Position numbers and translations under genes: made by a program | The notes under the pieces: model-generated | What the model saw: only the letters and a program-made list of their open reading frames with translations | What the model was told of the DNA's origin: nothing | Database searches by the model: none | Assembly (NCBI GenBank): GCA_030812955.1 | Contig: JAUSTR010000012.1 | Location: 1-61,281, forward strand | Source of the DNA: Bacillus alveayuensis | Lineage (GTDB): Bacteria > Bacillota > Bacilli > Bacillales > Aeribacillaceae | Length of the DNA stretch: 61,281 nucleotides | Direction: 5' to 3' | Shown here: positions 55,115-61,281 of the stretch, piece by piece | Layout of the letters: each line of letters begins with the position of its first letter | Position numbering within the stretch: position 1 is the first letter of the stretch

Positions 55115-56450
55115 CATCATCCCCCCCTAAATGAGCATTCTTCATATTAATCATTTGATACTTTCCATTTGTCAATTCAATACACCAAACTGGATGTAAA
55201 TAAACAATATTTGGTTGTGTCGTAGATTGAATATCATAAGAAGGGAAAATGCGTTTAATTTCATTTTCATCAATACTAGAGTCATTTTCAATTGCGGCAA
55301 TCACTTTGTCAGCTCCTGGCAATTCCATTTCTTCCTCTTGGATAAAATCGTCTAAGTAAAAGAGCGGACGTTGATATAAAGCAATTTCATTATTGCCCCA
55401 GCTTTGAATAATGGATGTTATTGTATAATGAGAATCAGTAAACGAAAACACTGGAAAATGATTAACGGTAAGTCGATAATAGATCTTTTGCTCTTGGTCA
55501 GTAGTAAAATATTTATAATCATTATAACCAGAAATCCACCCGCCATGGGCATTTAAGAAATCGATACTTTGTAAAATTAATTTCCCTTTTTCTGTCGTTA
55601 ACGATTGGTCAATCGTCGGGTTAACATATAGTACTCTGCCTTGTCCTTCATTAATGACTAACTGTCTGGAGCTATCTGTATAAGTATATTCTGAACCGTT
55701 TACATCCTTTTTGACATAGCTTGGATTACTAAATAAAACCTCTTTAAATCGTTCACCACTTAAAAACTTCGTGATATATTTTTCGCTTTTTATTGGCAAT
55801 GGATCTTTAGGTAAATAGATCCGATCATTCCAAAGGATAAAACGATGGAAATCATTTTTGGCTGAATCATAAATAACTTTCCAAGTTTCACTTAAGGTGG
55901 ACTCAATTTCCGCTTGAACAACATACTCGTTTTCAACATCAACAAAGTACATGGTATTGTTGGAGGAATCCTTGGAAAAAGAAATGTACAATCGGTCAAA
56001 CTTAATATTATACGTATCTTTTTCCGTCCATTCCGTCACCGTATTTAATGATGACAACGGGATGGTATCACTAAACATGAAACAAATAAATTTATGATCA
56101 CCTTCAACTTGACCATTTAACCATTGATCAAATCCAAATTCTTTTTTTATTTCATCAGAAATATTTCGAAACCTTCTTAGCTCCCATTTCCGCATTTCTT
56201 CCCATAATTTCGATATTAATTCTTCATCATACGTTCCGTAATAATGCTGATTTTCATGAACAAGCAATTGCATAGGTAAAATGACTTCATGTATTTTTTT
56301 TGTTACATTGCTCAACGGATTATTTTCCACATATTTAGTGTTTTGTATTTCATTGTAGTTTGGCTGATATGTCCAAATATTCCATGTGAAAAATATACTA
56401 ATTAAAACTAGCACCGCTAAAATAATTGATTTCACGGTTTCGGTTTTCAT
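55101..56450 (-). CDS. walH: WalH (YycH), regulator of WalK
   Basis: The roughly 449-residue protein has one N-terminal membrane helix (about 8-25) and a large outside domain, as in YycH. It acts with WalI on the WalK sensor at the membrane. It overlaps walK by 4 bases and walI by 14, so the genes are translationally coupled. Confidence 0.94.
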   Translation of the reverse strand: MKTETVKSIILAVLVLISIFFTWNIWTYQPNYNEIQNTKYVENNPLSNVTKKIHEVILPMQLLVHENQHYYGTYDEELISKLWEEMRKWELRRFRNISDEIKKEFGFDQWLNGQVEGDHKFICFMFSDTIPLSSLNTVTEWTEKDTYNIKFDRLYISFSKDSSNNTMYFVDVENEYVVQAEIESTLSETWKVIYDSAKNDFHRFILWNDRIYLPKDPLPIKSEKYITKFLSGERFKEVLFSNPSYVKKDVNGSEYTYTDSSRQLVINEGQGRVLYVNPTIDQSLTTEKGKLILQSIDFLNAHGGWISGYNDYKYFTTDQEQKIYYRLTVNHFPVFSFTDSHYTITSIIQSWGNNEIALYQRPLFYLDDFIQEEEMELPGADKVIAAIENDSSIDENEIKRIFPSYDIQSTTQPNIVYLHPVWCIELTNGKYQMINMKNAHLGGDDDGLE

Positions 56451-58279
56451 TCCCAATCATCCTCTTGGTTTGGATCATATGGTAAAGTAAAGAAGATGGT
56501 TGTCCCTTTTCCTTCTTCACTTTCTGCCCATATTTTACCGTTATGTGCTTCTACGATTTCTTTCGCTATCGCAAGCCCTAATCCTGTTCCCCCCATTTGA
56601 CGTGAACGAGCTTTATCTACTCGATAAAAACGTTCAAAAATTTTGGAAAGACTTTTTTTCGGAACACCCATTCCTTCGTCCTTCACACTAATCTCAATGA
56701 AACCTTCCTTTTCGGTTGCGGTAAAGGTAATTTTTCCACCTTCTGGAGAGTATTTCAGCGCATTTGAAATAATATTATCAAGAACTTGCGTAATTTTATC
56801 TGAATCAACCTCAACATAAAAATCTTTGTTCGGAAGATTACGTATAAATGTTACATTTTGTTTTTTGGAAAGCTCAAAGCGATCAATAATTTTATGAAAA
56901 TAATCAGTAAAATTAATCCAATCTTTATTAAAACGATAATCTTTACTATCTAATTTCGATAACTGTAATAAATCATTGACAAGGCGAATCATTCGTTCCG
57001 TTTCATTTTGTGTAACTTGTAAAAATTTAGGGGCAATGGTTTCATCCTTCCATGCTCCCTCAGCTAAAGCCTCTAAATAACTTCTCATGGTTGTTAACGG
57101 AGTTCTTAATTCATGAGAAACATTGGCGACAAATTCACGGCGTTCTTGTTCAATACGTTCTTGTTCTGTAATATCATAAACAACAGCGATTAAACCGTTT
57201 ATTGGACCTTCTTCTTTTTGAATAGGTGAAAAGCTTATGCGTAAAATATATGAACGCTCTTTTGTATTCACGTCTAATATGAGAGGTTCCTGTTGATGTA
57301 CTAAATCTTCAAAGGAATATTCATCCTCTAGTTGAAGCAAATCAACTAAACTTGTTTCTAATGCTGTTTCACGTGAAACATTCAGCATATCTATTGCTGG
57401 TGTGTTCACTAAAATAACATGTCCTTTAGCATCTGTAGCAATGACTCCATCTGTCATATGAGCAATAACAGAAGCTAATTTACGCCGTTCTCCTTCAGTC
57501 GTTTCTTGCGCTTCTTCCAGTTCTTCGGTGAGATGATTAAATGTTGTCGCCAATTGGCCAATTTCATCTTCACCATATATTTTAACCTTTCGGGAAAAAT
57601 TCCCTTTTGCTAATTCCAAGGCCTGTTTTCTCATATCCGAAAGGGGACGGGTAATCGTACGTGCCAAAAATATCCCTAGGGCTGCTGTAATAAGAAGTGA
57701 TATTCCTGTTCCTGTAGCGAGAATCGTATTAATCGTTCTCATTAAAGAAAATACTTCCTCCATTGAAGCAATCACATAAACAGCCCCAATCGTTTCGCCT
57801 TTAAAATCGGTTACGATTGGTGTAGAGGTAACATACATACGATAATTCGTTTCCGGATCAATTAAAATATTTTCATTTAATGATCCTAAAACAAGGGTCC
57901 GAGTAATCATATTTTCCGTTGTTCTTTTTCCAATAATGTCTTTATTAAAGTCTGAAGTGCCAATGACCCGAGCATCCTGATCCACAACGCGAATTTCTTT
58001 AATTTCATCCCCTTTATAATCCTTTAATATGGAGGATATTTCATCCTCTACTTTAATAGTAGGATCTTCTTCTGCCTTTAGCATAGCTTGCTCAATATTA
58101 TAAGCCATTAAATCAATTCGTTGATTAAGAGAGGAAGTAAAATTATCAATAAGACGTGTTTCCAACGCACGTACAAAATAAACGCCGATAATTTGCATTC
58201 CTAAAATAATAAGCAATACATAAATCATCACAAATTTAAAATGAATCGAACGAAAGAAACTAACTTTACGATTATTCAT
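56447..58279 (-). CDS. walK: WalK, essential cell-wall sensor histidine kinase
   Basis: The 610-residue kinase has two membrane helices (about 12-35 and 183-203) around an outside PAS-like domain, then HAMP (about 205-255), PAS (about 265-365), HisKA with the phosphorylated His in NVSHELRTPL, and a HATPase domain (KYSPEGGKITF, DEGMGVP, GGTGLGLAIAKEI). It controls autolysin genes through WalR. It starts 5 bases behind walR. Confidence 0.97.
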   Translation of the reverse strand: MNNRKVSFFRSIHFKFVMIYVLLIILGMQIIGVYFVRALETRLIDNFTSSLNQRIDLMAYNIEQAMLKAEEDPTIKVEDEISSILKDYKGDEIKEIRVVDQDARVIGTSDFNKDIIGKRTTENMITRTLVLGSLNENILIDPETNYRMYVTSTPIVTDFKGETIGAVYVIASMEEVFSLMRTINTILATGTGISLLITAALGIFLARTITRPLSDMRKQALELAKGNFSRKVKIYGEDEIGQLATTFNHLTEELEEAQETTEGERRKLASVIAHMTDGVIATDAKGHVILVNTPAIDMLNVSRETALETSLVDLLQLEDEYSFEDLVHQQEPLILDVNTKERSYILRISFSPIQKEEGPINGLIAVVYDITEQERIEQERREFVANVSHELRTPLTTMRSYLEALAEGAWKDETIAPKFLQVTQNETERMIRLVNDLLQLSKLDSKDYRFNKDWINFTDYFHKIIDRFELSKKQNVTFIRNLPNKDFYVEVDSDKITQVLDNIISNALKYSPEGGKITFTATEKEGFIEISVKDEGMGVPKKSLSKIFERFYRVDKARSRQMGGTGLGLAIAKEIVEAHNGKIWAESEEGKGTTIFFTLPYDPNQEDDWE

Positions 58280-58284
58280 ACGAA

Positions 58285-58995
58285 TTACTCCTGTTCAGGG
58301 TTCCGTAAATAGTAGCCTACCCCTCTTCTTGTTACGATCCAAGTTGGATGACTAGGATTGTCTTCAATTTTTTCCCGGAGCCTTCTGACCGTAACATCAA
58401 CTGTCCTTACATCTCCAAAGTAATCATATCCCCATACTGTTTGCAGAAGGTGCTCACGTGTCATCACTTGCCCTATATGCTTAGCTAAATAATGTAATAA
58501 TTCAAATTCTCGATGTGTCAATTCGATTGTTTCACCGCGTTTTGACACGACATATGCATCGGGGTGAATCACAAGGGAACCAACTTGAATTTCCGACTGG
58601 TCAGAAAATGATTCTTTAGCTAAATTTGTCTGTTGTCTGCGTAAATTGGCTTTAACTCGAGCTAGCAATTCCCTTGTACTAAACGGTTTCGTTACATAAT
58701 CATCAGCACCAAGCTCTAAACCAAGCACTTTATCAATTTCTGAATCTTTTGCTGTTAGCATAATGATAGGCATATCGTATTTTTTACGAATTTCACGGCA
58801 AGCTTCCATCCCATCTTTACCAGGCAGCATTATATCTAAAAGAATTAAATCTGGCTGGAATTCCTCAACGATCTCTATAGCCTCATGTCCATCATAAACA
58901 CAATGCACTTCATAGCCTTCTTTTTTTAAATTAAACTCTAATATATCAGCAATTGGTTTTTCATCATCGACAACCAATATTTTTTTTTGTTCCAT
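58285..58995 (-). CDS. walR: WalR, essential response regulator
   Basis: The 236-residue OmpR/PhoB-type regulator has a receiver domain with the phosphorylated Asp in [14 protein letters not shown] and a C-terminal winged helix ([31 protein letters not shown]). It activates cell-wall hydrolase genes. The second ATG (58995) has the right distance from AAAGGAG and matches the usual start [14 protein letters not shown]. It is the first gene of the wal operon. Confidence 0.97.
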   Translation of the reverse strand: MEQKKILVVDDEKPIADILEFNLKKEGYEVHCVYDGHEAIEIVEEFQPDLILLDIMLPGKDGMEACREIRKKYDMPIIMLTAKDSEIDKVLGLELGADDYVTKPFSTRELLARVKANLRRQQTNLAKESFSDQSEIQVGSLVIHPDAYVVSKRGETIELTHREFELLHYLAKHIGQVMTREHLLQTVWGYDYFGDVRTVDVTVRRLREKIEDNPSHPTWIVTRRGVGYYLRNPEQE

Positions 58996-59220
58996 AGCCA
59001 TTCGCTCCTTTAATGCCTACTATTTTATCATTACCATGAGTGTATAACATCTATCAATTTTCATACGTTCTGTCAACAAAAAATGGTTTCAATATTATTG
59101 TAAAAAAGACCATTTGTTAATGCTAGTGGGATTGAATTCCTATCTTTCAACTACATCTGAACCTGCTTTTGCCCTAGTAATTCTTTGGAGATAAGGTGTT
59201 TTCATTAATCTTAAAGTTTA

Positions 59221-59247
59221 AGACCTCTAGCAAAACGCTAGAGGTCT
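59221..59247 (-). terminator. Terminator behind the M23 peptidase gene
   Basis: AGACCTCTAGC and GCTAGAGGTCT form an 11-base perfect stem with a 5-base loop directly after the gene stop. The T run on the minus strand is short. Confidence 0.8.
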
Positions 59248-59253
59248 TCTATA

Positions 59254-60690
59254 TTAATAGTAGTCTAAAGGATTACGTAAGGACCCGTTTTCATACACTT
59301 CAAAATGAAGGTGAACTCCAGTTGAATTTCCTGTAGAGCCCATTACACCAATTTTTTGGCCTTTTGATACGGTTTGTCCTACAGATACAGATATTGAGCT
59401 CAAATGAGCGTAAACCGTTTTCATTCCATTATTATGATTAATGACAATTTTATTTCCATATCCACCATCATAACCAGCAAATACAACCTTTCCATTATCT
59501 GCTGCCTTAATCGTTAAATTCGATGGACGAGCTATATCAATTCCTTTATGCATTTTTCCCCAGCGTGAACCCATTTTACTGGACACATATCCGCCAACTG
59601 TCGGCCATGCTAGATTTCCAGTACCTCGCGATGGAATAATTTTTGTTCCTTTCACAACAACTTTAGGCGTCGGCTCTTTTATAATTTCTTCGCTTTTTGT
59701 TTCAACCTTTACTTGTTTTCCATTTTCTTTATAAACAATATAGTGATGAAGTTTTGCCCCTTGTTGTCCTTCTTGTTTTATTCTTGTTTCACCTTTTGGT
59801 AAATTTTCATCTTCAACAATTTCTGTTTTAAATGGAATCATTTCCTCTTTTAAAAATTCTTCCTGTACCATAACGTTAAAATATGGTTGAGGTGCTTGAA
59901 CGTTTAATTGGTCCCCTGGTCGAATAACTGATTCTACGTTAAGATCAGGATTGATGGCAAGCAAATCTTTTAATTTCATATCAAACTTTGCCGCAATGTT
60001 TACTAGAACATCATTTTCTTGGACAGTATATTTTTGTTCTTCTAAAGTCCCTTTTTCAAGAAGAGTCATTCCTTCTTCAGGTGTTATAATTTTTGTAGGT
60101 GAAACTTTTTCTTCTGAAAATGAAACTTCTTTTGATAATAAAACGTCTAATATACGGGACTCACCTTTTTGAATAGCAGGTAAAGGTTCTTCACTATTTT
60201 TACGGCTCTCGATTTGAGCCAAATCCTCTTTTGAAACATATTTTTGTTTATATAGCTGAAGAGCCTTCTCTGCTTCTTCTTTATTTTTAAAATTCGCTAT
60301 CGCTTTACCGTTTATAACAAGTGCTGTTGAATCCACTACCACTTGAAGTTCTTGCTTTAATTTTTCAGATACCTTCTCATTATTTACTGCGAACCGGAAC
60401 GTTTGCTCTGGAACAATAACAAGATCTTCAACTGCTAGTGGCAATTCTGGATATTTATCTTTCTCGGACTCTATTTTTTCTTGCGACACTTCTTTTATAA
60501 TATCTTGATCGCTTACAGCGCCTATGTATTGGCCATCTAAATATATGTGATAAATGGTTGTAATTTGTTCAGCGGATGCACGATTAGCACCGATCATCAA
60601 TAAAAAAGCAACACTCAATCCTAGTAATGATTTTTTCCCATTAATCCTCTTGCGAACATTTTCAACGGACTCCTTTTTTCCCCATAACAC
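59254..60690 (-). CDS. Secreted M23 peptidase with LysM and G5-like regions
   Basis: The roughly 478-residue wall hydrolase begins with a signal peptide (hydrophobic LLGLSVAFLLMIGANRASA), then a long helical/beta stalk, a LysM domain at about 220-270 (YTVQENDVLVNIAAKFDMKL), a G5-like region at about 275-355 (IPFKTEIVEDENLPKGETRI) and a C-terminal M23 endopeptidase with zinc ligands in MHKGIDIA and GVHLHFEVY. The start is taken as GTG 60690, 7 bases behind AGGAGG; the frame opens 32 codons earlier but that part spoils the signal peptide. It probably cuts peptidoglycan cross-links and lies just upstream of walR. Confidence 0.92.
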   Translation of the reverse strand: MLWGKKESVENVRKRINGKKSLLGLSVAFLLMIGANRASAEQITTIYHIYLDGQYIGAVSDQDIIKEVSQEKIESEKDKYPELPLAVEDLVIVPEQTFRFAVNNEKVSEKLKQELQVVVDSTALVINGKAIANFKNKEEAEKALQLYKQKYVSKEDLAQIESRKNSEEPLPAIQKGESRILDVLLSKEVSFSEEKVSPTKIITPEEGMTLLEKGTLEEQKYTVQENDVLVNIAAKFDMKLKDLLAINPDLNVESVIRPGDQLNVQAPQPYFNVMVQEEFLKEEMIPFKTEIVEDENLPKGETRIKQEGQQGAKLHHYIVYKENGKQVKVETKSEEIIKEPTPKVVVKGTKIIPSRGTGNLAWPTVGGYVSSKMGSRWGKMHKGIDIARPSNLTIKAADNGKVVFAGYDGGYGNKIVINHNNGMKTVYAHLSSISVSVGQTVSKGQKIGVMGSTGNSTGVHLHFEVYENGSLRNPLDYY

Positions 60691-60949
60691 GACAATTCCT
60701 CCTAATATCATAAGCCAATATTCATAATTTGATACACACTTTACTAATTTACCATACATAAAGCCTATTTTCATGGGTTCTTTCACATTTGTAACATGTT
60801 TGTATAATTGATGTCATTTTATGGAGAAATTTGCAAAAATTTTGATTAAATTGTTTATTTTTAGAAAAATTATGGTGCATAATGTAAGGATGATTATAAA
60901 TAAAAATAAAAATACATGGCCTAACTGACCATGTATAAAAAATTCAAAG

Positions 60950-61022
60950 TGGCTCGGGACGGAATCGAACCGCCGACACAAGGATTTTCAGTCCTTTGCT
61001 CTACCAACTGAGCTACCGAGCC
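60950..61022 (-). tRNA. tRNA-Phe (GAA)
   Basis: On the minus strand a full cloverleaf can be folded: acceptor stem GGCTCGG/CCGAGCC, D-arm GCTCAGTTGGTAGAGC, anticodon stem AAGGA/TCCTT with loop CTGAAAA (anticodon GAA), and T-arm GGCGGTTCGATTCCGTC. The CCA end is not encoded. Confidence 0.97.
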
Positions 61023-61281
61023 ATATATATTATTTAATTAAAATTTAATTATCATCTTTCCCATTGTCCTTTGTCCCAGCCTCAGTTTGTCTTCTCAAGA
61101 TGCCGCTCGGCTGGTACAACTCGAAGCTTACTCATGGATGTTTTGCTCGTTGCTCTACCAACTGAGCTACCGAGCCATATATATTAATTTAATTAAAATT
61201 TAATTATCATCTTTCCCATTGTCCTTTGTCCCAGCCTCAGTTTGTCTTCTCAAGATGCCGCTCGGCTGGTACAACTCGAAG
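60997..61281. repeat. 154-bp tandem duplication of tRNA-Phe 5' part and upstream sequence
   Basis: From 60997 the sequence TGCTCTACCAACTGAGCTAC, the rest of the tRNA 5' end and about 100 upstream bases are repeated from 61151 with one added base, up to the window end. The second unit carries only the first 26 bases of the tRNA (61151-61176) and cannot give a tRNA. The window stops inside the second unit. Confidence 0.9.

Noticed and set aside
1-61281. CRISPR array, prophage, rRNA genes or classical riboswitch
   Set aside because: No regularly spaced direct repeats, phage structural genes, rRNA sequence or conserved riboswitch core were seen on either strand.

Overview
The window comes from an AT-rich Firmicute of the family Bacillaceae. 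The strongest evidence is the intact walR-walK-walH-walI-walJ-htrC-(CxxH/CxxC protein)-rlmH string at 51.2-59.0 kb, which in Bacillus lies close to the replication origin. Gram-positive lipoprotein signals, strong AGGAGG ribosome sites and Bacillus-type Fur, PerR, CodY, LexA and DnaA motifs agree with this. The species is not decided.

Layout. 0-4.3 kb: a di-haem peroxidase/beta-propeller lipoprotein and a large unknown lipoprotein behind overlapping Fur boxes. 4.5-4.9 kb: a structured repeat with the 3' end of a broken NERD gene; the intact counterpart is at 50.0-51.15 kb in inverted orientation. 5.1-16.8 kb: one long minus-strand series with an oligopeptide ABC importer, a DUF1028 protein, an amidohydrolase, a GAF-PucR regulator, an M20 amidohydrolase and a glutaminase. 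17.1-27.4 kb: a complete trans-4-hydroxy-L-proline pathway (epimerase, multi-part D-hydroxyproline dehydrogenase, deaminase, ketoglutarate semialdehyde dehydrogenase), an NhaC-type carrier and a CBS-PAS sigma-54 activator. Three sigma-54 promoters are readable, one before each of the three catabolic transcription units. Together with the peptide importer this looks like a system for using collagen or gelatin peptides.

27.4-32.3 kb: ahpC-ahpF with a PerR box, bracketed by two copies of a small MITE, then mqo. 33.3-42.1 kb is an accessory region: a lactococcin-972-like bacteriocin with an exporter whose membrane part is split in two, a toxin tail with its immunity gene, a second secreted bacteriocin candidate with a 52-residue membrane protein, and fragments of ISLre2, IS5-like and IS110 elements. 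42.1-49.3 kb: a type I restriction-modification operon headed by an XRE regulator with palindromic operators and followed by a MazF/PemK-like frame without a normal start. 49.4-51.2 kb: a LexA-type promoter on a frameshifted small gene, then the NERD gene and its repeat.

51.2-61.3 kb: core genome. A cluster of four perfect DnaA boxes lies at rlmH; then come the wal operon, an M23 peptidase with LysM and G5-like regions, and a tRNA-Phe whose 5' part and upstream sequence are tandemly duplicated at the window end.
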